Positions 26,557-35,389 are shown, numbered from the stretch's first letter. The stretch: DNA of 64,000 bases from Pseudoalteromonas shioyasakiensis (GCF_024518675.1 NZ_JANIGL010000008.1:79432-143431), one strand, 5' to 3'. The notes: generated from the sequence alone by a model not told the origin. Made by a program: numbers and translations.

Positions 26557-27295
26557 CTTGATTCCTTCTTTTGTTGGCAAACATTGCAACCACCACACAA
26601 GACAGGCCTATTAATACCCACTGTACGGCATAGCCATAATGCTTTTGCGGACTCATTACCACCGCTTGATAATGCGGTACCCCGAGCTCATCTCCAGTAC
26701 CTTGGCGGTAACCGATAAAATCAACTATAGGCTGTCGGCTTTGCTGGCTGAATAACTCTAAGTCGATAGTTTGTACCCGCTTAGGCCAGGTGTTATTTTG
26801 TTTAGAATCTGCCGGATTATCTAATGTAAAGCCACTAAGCTGGCCTTGTTTTAGCTGCACCTTAAATTCAATAGGTTCTAAAGGTAAGGTAATTAGTGGT
26901 AGCTGATTACGAGAGGCAGGGGCTTTAACCCAGCCCAAATTAACAAGCACGGCTTGATTGCTAGCTAAAGGCTGCACCAGTACCAATACGTCATAGCCCA
27001 CTTGCCCTTGATAAACTTGGTTATCGAGCAGCCAATACACATCATTATTAACAATGCCAGTTATCGTTGCTTGTATGCCTGTTTTATTCCAATCACGAGG
27101 AAGTGCTAATACTTGTGACCACGGCATTACGCCCTGTGATTGCACCTGAGCGATATGCAAAAGTTGCTGTGCCTTAGCCTCTCCCCGCTGCAGCTGCCAA
27201 TAGCCTAAGCGTAAACACACCAACAACACAATTAGCACCACGCAAATGATGAAAATTGAGCTAAGCTTTTGTTTACGCCATAAAATTAGCTGCAT
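26546..27295 (-). CDS. SURF1 family cytochrome oxidase assembly protein
   Basis: The protein has two membrane helices, near residues 14-32 and 220-240, flanking a periplasmic domain, the SURF1 topology. The N-terminal LRLGYWQLQRGEAK and the loop motif VLVNLGWV are family hallmarks. SURF1 is thought to help insert heme a into subunit I. It lies 3' of coxC in the operon, separated from it by the opposite-strand DUF2909 gene. Confidence 0.92.
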   Translation of the reverse strand: MQLILWRKQKLSSIFIICVVLIVLLVCLRLGYWQLQRGEAKAQQLLHIAQVQSQGVMPWSQVLALPRDWNKTGIQATITGIVNNDVYWLLDNQVYQGQVGYDVLVLVQPLASNQAVLVNLGWVKAPASRNQLPLITLPLEPIEFKVQLKQGQLSGFTLDNPADSKQNNTWPKRVQTIDLELFSQQSRQPIVDFIGYRQGTGDELGVPHYQAVVMSPQKHYGYAVQWVLIGLSCVVVAMFANKRRNQDEK

Positions 27296-27308
27296 AAAGG
27301 TGAATCCA

Positions 27309-27611
27309 GTGATTATTAAAATTATTATCGTACTGTTGTTATTGTTTATACTTTTTAACTTATTCAGAGCCTTATTTATTATGGTATCGGGGCGCGATAA
27401 TAGGCGGCCAATGTCACATTATTTAGGCCGCCGCGTGTTATTTTCAGTGGTTGTACTCATTGTTGTTATTGCCGCACTAAAACTCGGTTACATCTACCCA
27501 AATGCCAACCCTACAACACATATACAAACACAAATAAACACAGCCAAACCACATCAACAAAGTGCCAATACCAAGCCGCAGCTTGAAAAGCAAAATGTTT
27601 ATCTGGACTAA
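27309..27611 (+). CDS. DUF2909 small twin-helix membrane protein, opposite strand in cox cluster
   Basis: A GTG at 27309 with AAGGTGA seven bases upstream begins VIIKIIIVLLLLFILFNLFR, the typical start of DUF2909 proteins. A central SHYLGRRVLFS motif follows, then a second helix that ends near residue 62 (GYIYPN). The remaining ~35 residues are hydrophilic (Gln, Lys, Thr rich) and lie antisense to the last 100 bp of coxC. It is the only plus-strand gene inside the minus-strand oxidase cluster. A role in oxidase assembly is assumed from position only. Confidence 0.8.
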   Translation: MIIKIIIVLLLLFILFNLFRALFIMVSGRDNRRPMSHYLGRRVLFSVVVLIVVIAALKLGYIYPNANPTTHIQTQINTAKPHQQSANTKPQLEKQNVYLD

Positions 27612-28386
27612 AGTGACCTTTTAAGATTCTAAAGAATACAACTAATAAAATAATTGTACCCAAAGTCACATGCATACCGTGAAACCCAGTCAGCAAGAAA
27701 AACGTATTACCGTATACACCGGCGTCTAAGGTAAGACCTAAGTCATTGTAGGCATGAATGTACTCTTCAACTTGCAGCCCTAAAAAAACAATGCCAAGTA
27801 AAATGGTTAACCCTAAAAAGGCTTTAAGTGGGCCGCGCTTATTATTCTCCATCGCGACATGGGCAAAGTGTAGAGTCACTGATGAAATCAGCAGAATCAC
27901 GGTATTTATTAATGGTAAACCTTGCCAGCCCATTGCTTGTGTTGTGCCACCACCTGGAGTTGTAACTAATGGCCACATAGCTTCGAATGTTGGCCATAAC
28001 ACTTCGTTGGTCATGGCGTTATTGCCAGCGCCTCCTAGCCAAGGTACTGAGATCATTCGCGCGTAAAATAAAGCACCAAAGAAGGCCATAAAAAACATCA
28101 CTTCAGAGAAAATAAACCAGCTCATACCTTGGCGAAAGGAGCGATCCATTTGCGCTGAATACAAACCTTGGTGCGACTCATCTATTACATTTTTAAACCA
28201 ACTAAATAACATATAGAGCAAAATAGCGATGCCACCATAAAGTATATATTGGCCAGAGCCGCCTTCTGAGTTTACTTGCATCACAGTCAGTGCTGCGCCT
28301 ACAGCGATTAAAAATAACGCCACAGCGCCTACAATAGGCCACGGGCTTTGCGCGGGTACATAGTATTTATCGTAATTTTGATTCAT
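27511..28386 (-). CDS. coxC: Cytochrome c oxidase subunit III
   Basis: The 291-aa, seven-helix subunit III has the family motifs FFSEVMFFMAFFGA-type (here FIFSEVMFFMAFFGALF), LQVEEY, GFHGMHVTLG and the terminal AAAWYWHFVDVVWLCLF. It stabilises the catalytic core. It starts 11 bp after ctaG. The last 100 bp overlap the convergent DUF2909 gene on the other strand. Confidence 0.97.
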   Translation of the reverse strand: MNQNYDKYYVPAQSPWPIVGAVALFLIAVGAALTVMQVNSEGGSGQYILYGGIAILLYMLFSWFKNVIDESHQGLYSAQMDRSFRQGMSWFIFSEVMFFMAFFGALFYARMISVPWLGGAGNNAMTNEVLWPTFEAMWPLVTTPGGGTTQAMGWQGLPLINTVILLISSVTLHFAHVAMENNKRGPLKAFLGLTILLGIVFLGLQVEEYIHAYNDLGLTLDAGVYGNTFFLLTGFHGMHVTLGTIILLVVFFRILKGHFSPDKHFAFQAAAWYWHFVDVVWLCLFVFVYVL

Positions 28387-28397
28387 TTCACTTGCTC

Positions 28398-28925
28398 CTA
28401 ATTACTAGCCACTAACTGGCTACTAATATCAAACACCGTATATGACAAAGTAAGCTCTTCCACATCATCAGGCAGCTCGGTATCAACATAAAAAAGTAAT
28501 TTAAACTCCACTTCTTCACCGGCTTTCAATGGCTGTTGATCAAAACAAAAGCAGGCCATTTTATGTAAGTACTTTGCCGCTTTGCCTGGCGACACCGAAG
28601 GCACTGCTTGCATAACTTTGTCTTCATTACTGAGGTTTTTTGCCTTAAACAATACTTCACGCATCGCACCTGGCTTTACGAGCACACTATATTCATCAGA
28701 TAAAACTTCAAATGGCGCACCACTTTGCGCGTGAGTGGTAAAACTCACATCAACTTCTCGTGATTCAACAACTTGTGTGCTTTGCTTTGCTTGCTCAAGA
28801 GAAGGCTTGCCATTTAGCCCAGTGATATCGCAAAAAACATCGTATAAAGGCACCAAAGCAAACGCGAAGGCAAACATGCCAAGGCATATTAAAACTAAGC
28901 GCTTGAGCAAAGGTGCATGGTTCAT
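28398..28925 (-). CDS. ctaG: Cytochrome oxidase assembly protein CtaG/Cox11
   Basis: This CuB-insertion factor has one N-terminal helix (about residues 8-27) and a periplasmic immunoglobulin-like domain. The copper-binding CFCF motif is in KMACFCFDQQPL, after the fully conserved AAKYLHKMACFCF context. The length (175 aa) is normal. The start codon overlaps the coxA stop (TAATG), indicating coupled translation. Confidence 0.95.
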   Translation of the reverse strand: MNHAPLLKRLVLICLGMFAFAFALVPLYDVFCDITGLNGKPSLEQAKQSTQVVESREVDVSFTTHAQSGAPFEVLSDEYSVLVKPGAMREVLFKAKNLSNEDKVMQAVPSVSPGKAAKYLHKMACFCFDQQPLKAGEEVEFKLLFYVDTELPDDVEELTLSYTVFDISSQLVASN

Positions 28926-30526
28926 TACTTGATCTCCGGTGGTGTGTCAAAGGTATGGTATGGCGCAGGAGAATCAACTTCCCACTCTAGCCCTTGCGCC
29001 CCATCCCACACCTTAGCCGGTACTTTTTCGCCACCTCTAGCACATTTAAATACCACCACAACAAACAGCAATTGTGACAAGCCAAAAGCAAACCCACCAA
29101 TACTGATAATGGCGTTAAAGTCAGCAAATTGCAGCGCGTAATCAGGGATCCGTCGTGGCATACCCGCAAGGCCAACAAAGTGCATCGGGAAAAACAACAC
29201 ATTCACACTGACCAAAGACAGCCAAAAATGCCATTTAGCCAAGGTGATATTAAACATATTGCCAGTCCATTTAGGCAGCCAATAATAAGCTCCAGCCATT
29301 ATCGAAAAGACCGCACCAGTAACAAGAACATAATGAAAGTGCGCCACCACAAAATAAGTATCATGATACTGAAAATCAGCCGGTGTAATTGCTAGCATCA
29401 GACCGGAGAAGCCACCTAAAGTGAACAACACAATAAACGCAATACTAAATAACATGGGCACTTCAAAGCTTATTGAACCTCGCCACATGGTAGCTACCCA
29501 GTTAAATACTTTTACCCCTGTAGGTACTGATATCAACATGGTCGAATACATAAAAAACAGCTCAGCAGCCACTGGCATACCCGTAGTAAACATATGATGT
29601 GCCCACACGATAAAACTCAGTAATGCTATCGATGATGTGGCATAAACCATCGAGGCATAGCCAAATAATTTCTTGCGTGAAAAGGTAGGTACTATGGTCG
29701 AAATGATACCAAATGCCGGTAAGATCATTATGTACACTTCAGGATGACCAAAGAACCAGAATATATGCTGAAACATCACCGGATCACCACCACCGGCAGC
29801 ATCAAAAAAGCTAGTGGCAAAGTATTTATCTGTTAGTACCATGGTCACAGCACCAGCTAAAACAGGCATAACCGCAATCAGTAAAAACGCAGTAATAAGC
29901 CACGTCCATACAAACAACGGTAGCTTCATCCAAGACATGCCAGGCGCGCGCATATTCACTATGGTAACAATCACATTGATAGCCCCCATAATGGAGCTAA
30001 TGCCCATAATATGGACGGCAAAAACAAATAAAGCTGTGTTGTCGTTACTATAGGTTGTTGATAGAGGGGCGTAGAAAGTCCAACCAAAAGCAGGGCCGCC
30101 ACCGGGCATAAATAACGACGCTAATAGAATCAAAAACGCAAATGGTAAAATCCAAAAGCTCCAGTTATTCATTCGCGGTAATGCCATGTCTGGCGCACCA
30201 ATCATCAGCGGTATCATCCAGTTTGCGAGCCCTGTAAAAGCAGGCATAACAGCACCAAACACCATTATCAAACCATGTACAGTGGTCATCTGATTAAAAA
30301 AGTGTGGGTCAACTAATTGTAATCCAGGCTGAAATAATTCAGCACGGATCACCATTGCCATGGCACCACCTATCAAAAACATGGTCAGTGAAAATATTAA
30401 ATATAAGCTACCGATATCTTTATGATTCGTCGTAAATAGCCAACGCTTAAACCCTGTTGCGCCGTGATGATGTCCAGCATCGTGATGCGCAGCGCCGTTA
30501 TTATTTTCGTCTGTTGTGCTACTCAT
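28925..30526 (-). CDS. coxA: Cytochrome c oxidase subunit I (aa3-type)
   Basis: This twelve-helix heme-copper oxidase catalytic subunit has the ligands and channel residues of A1-type enzymes. They include GHPEVYIMILPAFG (CuB His and the D-channel Glu with the cross-linked Tyr) and HDTYFVVAHFHYVL (heme a and a3 His). The 533-aa length is standard. It forms the catalytic core with coxB and coxC and reduces O2 with proton pumping. The start overlaps the coxB stop (TAATG). Confidence 0.97.
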   Translation of the reverse strand: MSSTTDENNNGAAHHDAGHHHGATGFKRWLFTTNHKDIGSLYLIFSLTMFLIGGAMAMVIRAELFQPGLQLVDPHFFNQMTTVHGLIMVFGAVMPAFTGLANWMIPLMIGAPDMALPRMNNWSFWILPFAFLILLASLFMPGGGPAFGWTFYAPLSTTYSNDNTALFVFAVHIMGISSIMGAINVIVTIVNMRAPGMSWMKLPLFVWTWLITAFLLIAVMPVLAGAVTMVLTDKYFATSFFDAAGGGDPVMFQHIFWFFGHPEVYIMILPAFGIISTIVPTFSRKKLFGYASMVYATSSIALLSFIVWAHHMFTTGMPVAAELFFMYSTMLISVPTGVKVFNWVATMWRGSISFEVPMLFSIAFIVLFTLGGFSGLMLAITPADFQYHDTYFVVAHFHYVLVTGAVFSIMAGAYYWLPKWTGNMFNITLAKWHFWLSLVSVNVLFFPMHFVGLAGMPRRIPDYALQFADFNAIISIGGFAFGLSQLLFVVVVFKCARGGEKVPAKVWDGAQGLEWEVDSPAPYHTFDTPPEIK

Positions 30527-31668
30527 TACTTAGCCTCCGCAGTTGCATCAATCAAAGCCTGAACTTGGCTTGGTTGCACTACATCACCGGTGTCATTACC
30601 CCATGCATTTCGTTTATAGGTAATAACTGCCGCAAGTTGCTTTATTGATAGTTGTTTCACAAATGCTTGCATTGCTGTCCCCGGACGTCCATGCACAACC
30701 ACATCAATGTGATCGTTAACATCTCCTAACACAACAGGATTATCTTTAAGTGCAGGAAAAACGCCTGGCAGCCCCATACCGGTAGGTTGATGACATGCTG
30801 CACAACTAGCCATATAGACTTGTTCACCTAAGGTCATTAACTCCTCTTTAGGTAACGTTTGATCCATCAGCGCGGCATCAGCGGCAGCCGCTTTTACTTT
30901 AGCTTGCTTAGCATCAGCAAGCCAATTAGCAAACGCTTGCTCTGACTTTGCTTCGACCACCACAGGCATAAAACCGTGATCTTTGCCACATAACTCAGCA
31001 CATTGACCGCGGTAAATTCCTTCTTCGTTAATTTTGGTCCATGTTTCATTAATAAATCCCGGGTTAGCATCTTTTTTAACGGCAAAGTCAGGTACCCACC
31101 ATGAGTGGATAACGTCATCTGAGGTCATTAGAAAACGAATTTTTTTATTGATTGGCAACACTAAAGGTTTATCAACCTCAAGTAGGTAGGTATCCGTTTT
31201 GTCGGCTTGATTTGTAATTTGGTCACTCGGTGTTGATAGAATCGAGTAAAAACCGACGTCTTCTCCCATGTATTCATAGTGCCACTTCCACTGCGAACCG
31301 GTAATTTTGATAGTTAAATCTGCTTTACTGGCATCCTCCATCGCAATTAAAGTTTTTGTTGCAGGCACTGCCATTGCAATTAGAATGACAAACGGAATCG
31401 CAGTCCACAGTATTTCTACTTTGGTACTTTCGTGAAACTGGGCAGGTATTGCCCCTTTTGATTTGCGATGATGTATTAATGCCCAAAACATAACGGCAAA
31501 TACAATCACCCCAATCACACAACATATAATAAATATTGTCATGTGCAGTTGATAAACATTATTGCTTATATCGGTTACACCCTCGCGCATATTAAACTGG
31601 CTATTTGCCAATAATTGCTGCGGTAGCATAAGTAATATAAGCCACAAGGTAGAGCTCAGTTTACCCAT
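30526..31668 (-). CDS. coxB: Cytochrome c oxidase subunit II with fused cytochrome c domain
   Basis: A signal peptide and two membrane helices lead to a cupredoxin domain with the CuA ligands in GQCAELCGKDHGFM (about residues 220-235). A C-terminal cytochrome c domain follows, with the heme motif CAACH (about 300), making this a caa3-type subunit II. The ATG at 31668 has AGGAG at good spacing; the frame is open 44 codons upstream but that part is not protein-like. It is the first gene of the operon. Confidence 0.96.
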   Translation of the reverse strand: MGKLSSTLWLILLMLPQQLLANSQFNMREGVTDISNNVYQLHMTIFIICCVIGVIVFAVMFWALIHHRKSKGAIPAQFHESTKVEILWTAIPFVILIAMAVPATKTLIAMEDASKADLTIKITGSQWKWHYEYMGEDVGFYSILSTPSDQITNQADKTDTYLLEVDKPLVLPINKKIRFLMTSDDVIHSWWVPDFAVKKDANPGFINETWTKINEEGIYRGQCAELCGKDHGFMPVVVEAKSEQAFANWLADAKQAKVKAAAADAALMDQTLPKEELMTLGEQVYMASCAACHQPTGMGLPGVFPALKDNPVVLGDVNDHIDVVVHGRPGTAMQAFVKQLSIKQLAAVITYKRNAWGNDTGDVVQPSQVQALIDATAEAK

Positions 31669-32094
31669 GTGACGGCTCCTTTTGATGCTATTGCTAAACG
31701 CAAAGCGAAAAGGCGGCACTGCTTTTATTCGCGCCAATTCGTTATTTTTATTGTAACTGGTTAAGTTAATCTCTTTGCATGCAACAATATCGTGTAGCAA
31801 GAGCGCAAAAGATCAGTTATTAACTCAGTGTATTAACCAATTAGTTAAAAAATGAACAATTAGCAAGTTTTAGTGCAAATAAAATTCTATTTTGGTGCAA
31901 AAATAACAATACAAAATCAGCGCGTTATTTTAAATTTGTAAAGGTAAGGGAATGGCTAAAAGTAGAGGATATCTAGCTTATATAAGGACTAAGTGGCCCC
32001 GAGTAAGTGCTTAAACGAGCGGTTAAATCAATAAAGAAGTGAAAGCACCAAATATCACCAATTTGGTGCAACATAGGTTTGCTGCAAAGTAGCT
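31669..32094. other. Intergenic region upstream of the cox operon
   Basis: This AT-rich stretch of 426 bp lies between the coxB start and the lexA stop, both on the minus strand. It must hold the cox promoter, but I see no clear -35/-10 pair. The only structure noted is the hairpin near lexA (separate entry). No gene was recognised. Confidence 0.6.
32045..32069 (-). terminator. Hairpin downstream of lexA
   Basis: Perfect 9-bp arms (gcaccaaat at 32045-32053 and its complement at 32061-32069) have a 7-nt loop and lie 26 bp past the lexA stop. On the minus strand only TTTC follows, so this is a weak candidate terminator. Confidence 0.4.
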
Positions 32095-32712
32095 TTACAT
32101 CCAATCTGCGTTGCGGATCACACCAACGGCAAGCCCTTCAATATTAAAAGACTCATGCTCTAAATCGACCTCAATGGCTGAGAACTCTTCGTTTTCGGCA
32201 TGCAATAAAACCTTACGTCCAGCTTTTTCAAGGCGCTTCACGGTTACATCATCATCAACACGAGCAACAACAACTTGGCCATTTTCAGCCACTTGCGTTT
32301 TATGCACAGCTAATAAATCACCATCCATTATGCCAATATCTTTCATACTCATACCTTGTACGCGCAATAAAAAATCGGCAGCTGGTTTAAACATTAAAGG
32401 GTCAATCTGGCAATGGCTTTCAACATGCTGTTGCGCAAGTATTGGTTCACCAGCAGCAACACGTCCTATCAAGGGTAAACCAAGCTGCTCTGGCTCTTCT
32501 TCTTCAACCAGCTGAATACCACGGCTAGCGCCTGGCTTCATTTTTATAACCCCTTTCTTTGCCAGTGCTTTTAAATGCTCTTCTGCAGCGTTAGCACTTT
32601 TAAAGCCTAGGGTTTGTGCAATTTCTGCACGTGTAGGCGGCATACCAGTGTCTTTGATAAACACTTTGATTAGTTCGAGTATTTGAGCTTGACGATTCGT
32701 TAATGGGCGCAT
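32095..32712 (-). CDS. lexA: SOS repressor LexA
   Basis: LexA represses DNA-damage genes and cleaves itself when RecA filaments form. An N-terminal winged-helix domain (residues 1-70; MPPTRAEIAQTLGFKSANAA) is followed by the Ala87-Gly88 cleavage site (GRVAAGEP) and the S24 peptidase domain with nucleophile Ser122 (GMSMKDIG) and general-base Lys159 (DDDVTVKRLEK). The 205-aa length fits. Two SOS boxes lie directly upstream, so it is autoregulated. Confidence 0.98.
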   Translation of the reverse strand: MRPLTNRQAQILELIKVFIKDTGMPPTRAEIAQTLGFKSANAAEEHLKALAKKGVIKMKPGASRGIQLVEEEEPEQLGLPLIGRVAAGEPILAQQHVESHCQIDPLMFKPAADFLLRVQGMSMKDIGIMDGDLLAVHKTQVAENGQVVVARVDDDVTVKRLEKAGRKVLLHAENEEFSAIEVDLEHESFNIEGLAVGVIRNADWM

Positions 32713-32716
32713 ACAA

Positions 32717-32732
32717 CTGGTTTTCCATACAG
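32717..32732 (-). promoter_or_regulatory. SOS box 2 of lexA (one mismatch)
   Basis: On the minus strand the site reads CTGT-ATGGAAAA-CCAG, one base from the LexA consensus CTGT-N8-ACAG. It begins only 4 bp upstream of the lexA start codon and would overlap the ribosome binding region. Confidence 0.7.
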
Positions 32733-32741
32733 TACATTTAA

Positions 32742-32757
32742 CTGTGAGTATATACAG
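32742..32757 (-). promoter_or_regulatory. SOS box 1 of lexA (perfect)
   Basis: The site CTGT-ATATACTC-ACAG on the minus strand matches the LexA consensus exactly. It is 25 bp (centre to centre) from the second box, the paired arrangement known for lexA in other gammaproteobacteria. Confidence 0.9.
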
Positions 32758-32806
32758 TTATTTGAGAATCGCAAATATTAAATTTATTAGCCCAAACTCT
32801 AGTGAG

Positions 32807-33580
32807 TTACCATCGAGCGCTCAATAATAAGCTAGCACTATTTAACCCCCCATTTGAGTCAAGCGCTGAACCCAAGCCAAACTTTAGCGCTACATACTCA
32901 TTAAACCAAAATTGTGTTTGCAGTTCATAATTATCATCTCGATTGCCCCGACTATGTACGTTAGCAATTAAGCCGAAAGACCAGTCTTGATTTATATAAT
33001 AAGCAGCTCGGCCTTGGATGTAGCGATAGCGCCCTGCTAATTGTTTTGCCTCTATATCCCAGCCTTGATTATTATTGATATTAGTCCAGCGAATATAAGG
33101 CGCATAACTCCATTCAACCGAAGTGAACTCCTCGCTTGGATAAAAATGACGAGCTTCTTCCACCCGACTATAAAAAGCAGTTAAGCCAATTTGCAATTGC
33201 TCATTTACTTGATTACCTATTGATGCACTAAGCAAAGAACTATCTGATTGCCTGATGCCGCTATCATCTTCCACGTGCTGGATGCCCGCGTTTAAAATAA
33301 CGCCATGTTGCCAATAATAAGTCGCATCACTGGTAAGATAATACAGGTTATCGTTAGCAAACCCGCCGATAGCGACATTACTCACTCGATGCAAATGACT
33401 TTTCAACTCTTGAGGACCCGATAAGACATTTAAGTCATCACTAAAATAACGGTATCTTGCACCTAAAAATGCTTTATCCAAACCGCTTAAATCCGTAAAC
33501 CCGAGATCAACCTGATGGTTAATATCTGCATAGCTCACAAACGATAAGCAGCTAGTTAATAGCAATATTCCTTTTTTCAT
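32807..33580 (-). CDS. Putative outer-membrane beta-barrel (porin-like) protein
   Basis: A signal peptide (cleavage near SYA|DINHQ) precedes about 240 residues of alternating beta-strand sequence. Many strands are rich in Tyr, Trp and Asn, and the protein ends in SLLLSARW, the aromatic C-terminus typical of BamA-recognised barrels. No residues identify a substrate. The exact family is not recognised; a short channel or adhesin-type barrel is likely. An inverted repeat lies 10 bp upstream of the start and may control it. The gene is divergent from the thioesterase gene. Confidence 0.7.
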   Translation of the reverse strand: MKKGILLLTSCLSFVSYADINHQVDLGFTDLSGLDKAFLGARYRYFSDDLNVLSGPQELKSHLHRVSNVAIGGFANDNLYYLTSDATYYWQHGVILNAGIQHVEDDSGIRQSDSSLLSASIGNQVNEQLQIGLTAFYSRVEEARHFYPSEEFTSVEWSYAPYIRWTNINNNQGWDIEAKQLAGRYRYIQGRAAYYINQDWSFGLIANVHSRGNRDDNYELQTQFWFNEYVALKFGLGSALDSNGGLNSASLLLSARW

Positions 33581-33590
33581 TATGTGTTCC

Positions 33591-33616
33591 TAAAATGTAA
33601 CATTCGGTACATTTTA
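33591..33616. promoter_or_regulatory. Inverted repeat upstream of the barrel gene, candidate operator
   Basis: Perfect 9-bp arms (taaaatgta at 33591-33599 and tacatttta at 33608-33616) are separated by 8 bp, 10 bp ahead of the barrel gene start. Dyads of this size and spacing are typical operators, though the regulator is unknown. Confidence 0.5.
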
Positions 33617-33696
33617 GCTATTTTGATGATCTTAACTGTAGGAAAGTGTACAAAAGTGTAGACTGAACACACTACTCAAACTTAAATGGAGGCCTG

Positions 33697-34149
33697 ATGA
33701 GCATTTGGTATCAAGCAATCACTCTTGAACAATGTAAACAACTTGATGAAGGCATTAATGACAAAGGCACATTAATGAAAACCATGGGCATTGAGATTAG
33801 CGAAATTGGTGAGGATTATTTAGTCGCAACTATGCCGGCAATACCAGCGCATCACAACCCAATAGGAATGGTTCATGGTGGCGCTAATGTCGTTTTAGCT
33901 GAAACAGTAGCAAGCTATGCTGCTAACTTTGTTGTTGATTTTACCAAGTATTACTGTGTTGGACAGGAGATCAACGCCAATCACTTAAAAGCGTCCAGAA
34001 ACGGGGTTTTAACAGCCATCGCCAAGCCAATACATTTGGGCAGGCGTACTTCAGTTTGGGATATCCAAATAACGAATAGCCGAGGTGAACTATGCTGCGT
34101 ATCAAGAATGACCGCAGCAGTGGTTGAGCGAAAGGTTAGCTCTCAATAG
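33697..34149 (+). CDS. PaaI-like hotdog-fold thioesterase
   Basis: The 150-aa protein has the 4HBT hotdog motif HHNPIGMVHGGANVVLAET, with the catalytic loop NPIGMVHGG. It is close to the YdiI/MenI/PaaI group that hydrolyses acyl-CoA thioesters. The ribosome site GGAGG lies 6 bases before the ATG. The true substrate cannot be told from sequence. It ends 13 bp inside the convergent gene at 34136. Confidence 0.88.
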   Translation: MSIWYQAITLEQCKQLDEGINDKGTLMKTMGIEISEIGEDYLVATMPAIPAHHNPIGMVHGGANVVLAETVASYAANFVVDFTKYYCVGQEINANHLKASRNGVLTAIAKPIHLGRRTSVWDIQITNSRGELCCVSRMTAAVVERKVSSQ

Positions 34150-34519
34150 GGTAGATAGTTATTTCAACACCCGCACCAATTGCCGATATTCTAAGTAGCG
34201 TATCTGCTTGCAGTGCTTGGTTAAAACATTTTGGTGATGTGCCTGACTCAAAGCCAATATCAAAAGTTCGGCGTGAACATGACAGCCATTGTTTGAGTGC
34301 ATTACGTGAGCACGATTCAATTAATTCACACAAATGATTAATCGCTTTATCAGGTGTAGTAGTGGCCTCTGCTCTGGCTTCTATGCGCGCTAGCTGGCGA
34401 TATTCGTCTTGGTCATAATGTAAAACTGTGGCAATTTTTTTTAAGTCAGCCACTAGTGCACTTATATCTTGTTTAGACTCAAGCTCTAGATCCACGTTTA
34501 AAAATTGAATTTCCGACAT
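34136..34519 (-). CDS. Conserved hypothetical cytoplasmic protein
   Basis: The 127-aa protein has no signal peptide or membrane helix. Its N-terminal half is predicted helical and acidic; the C-terminal half ends in beta-strand-like LLRISAIGAGVEITIYPIE. I do not recognise a family. It converges on the thioesterase gene with a 14-bp 3' overlap. The coding-like composition and clear start support it as real. Confidence 0.65.
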   Translation of the reverse strand: MSEIQFLNVDLELESKQDISALVADLKKIATVLHYDQDEYRQLARIEARAEATTTPDKAINHLCELIESCSRNALKQWLSCSRRTFDIGFESGTSPKCFNQALQADTLLRISAIGAGVEITIYPIES

Positions 34520-34608
34520 TTGTAGTTTTACCCTTACCCCATGTTAAATACATCGCAAACTTTAACCTAAATTTGTATTTATACCAAATCATCTGTTGCC
34601 TGCGACAA

Positions 34609-34625
34609 TTTGCCACATTGGCAAA
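34609..34625. promoter_or_regulatory. Palindrome upstream of the PepSY gene, candidate operator
   Basis: The sequence TTTGCCACATTGGCAAA is a 7-bp perfect inverted repeat around a 3-bp centre, 55 bp upstream of the PepSY start. It looks like a helix-turn-helix regulator site, but no known consensus is matched. Confidence 0.4.
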
Positions 34626-34679
34626 CTCCCCCTACTCTATAAAATATCGCACTGAAAAATAACAATAAATGAGCAAGTA

Positions 34680-35381
34680 ATGAACAAACGCATTTTCAAG
34701 CATGCACGAAAACTTCATAAATGGCTTGGTTACATACTGGCCTTGCAAATTTTTGCATGGTTACTAGGCGGATTGGTTATGAGTGCTATTCCGCTTGATA
34801 AAGTACATGGAAAACATTTAGCACTACGCTCCCTTGATAACCCATTTACACAAGCAGACTACCCCGCATCGCTCGATAATATTGTTGCTCAAGTGGCACA
34901 GCCAAAACACATAAACTATACACACTTTTTAACGACCCCCATTATTAGTGTAATAGGTGAAAATGAAGAACACTATTTTAATGGCTTAACAGGTCGCCCT
35001 TTCTATGCGCCAACGAAAACACAAATAGTAGCCAATGCTCAGGCCCATTTATTAGTGGATGCGCAAGTAAGGCAAGTAATAAAGCTAAACAAAGGGCCAA
35101 GAGAAGTCGGTTATAAAGAAAACATCTGGCAAGTTAGTTTTGACGATACTGTTAATACAACGCTATATCTATCAGCTGATAGCGGCAACGTTATTACCGT
35201 TCGCAGTACTATCTGGCGCATTTTCGACTTTTTCTGGATGTTGCATATCATGGACTACGATGAACGCGATGACTTTAACAACCCCTTATTAATCAGCTTT
35301 GCAGCATGTAGTGTATTGTTTTGCTTCACTGGTATCATTTTACTGCTACAAACTATACGTCTACGTCACCTTAAACTCTAA
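34680..35381 (+). CDS. PepSY-domain membrane protein
   Basis: The 233-aa protein has a helix near residues 13-35 (KLHKWLGYILALQIFAWLLGG), a periplasmic PepSY-type domain (about 60-180) and a second helix near residues 200-225. The opening HKWLGY motif is typical of PepSY-associated TM proteins, which often accompany iron or redox systems. No partner gene is adjacent. A hairpin follows the stop. Confidence 0.8.
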   Translation: MNKRIFKHARKLHKWLGYILALQIFAWLLGGLVMSAIPLDKVHGKHLALRSLDNPFTQADYPASLDNIVAQVAQPKHINYTHFLTTPIISVIGENEEHYFNGLTGRPFYAPTKTQIVANAQAHLLVDAQVRQVIKLNKGPREVGYKENIWQVSFDDTVNTTLYLSADSGNVITVRSTIWRIFDFFWMLHIMDYDERDDFNNPLLISFAACSVLFCFTGIILLLQTIRLRHLKL

Positions 35382-35389
35382 TACAACGG

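Noticed and set aside
31669..31800. Long N-terminal extension of coxB
   Set aside because: It lacks protein-like composition and a ribosome site, while the ATG at 31668 has AGGAG upstream and starts a signal peptide.
31800..31900. Sigma-54-like TTGCAC...TTGCT element upstream of coxB
   Set aside because: The spacing between the two blocks is one base too long for the -24/-12 element, and the -24 GG is replaced by TG.
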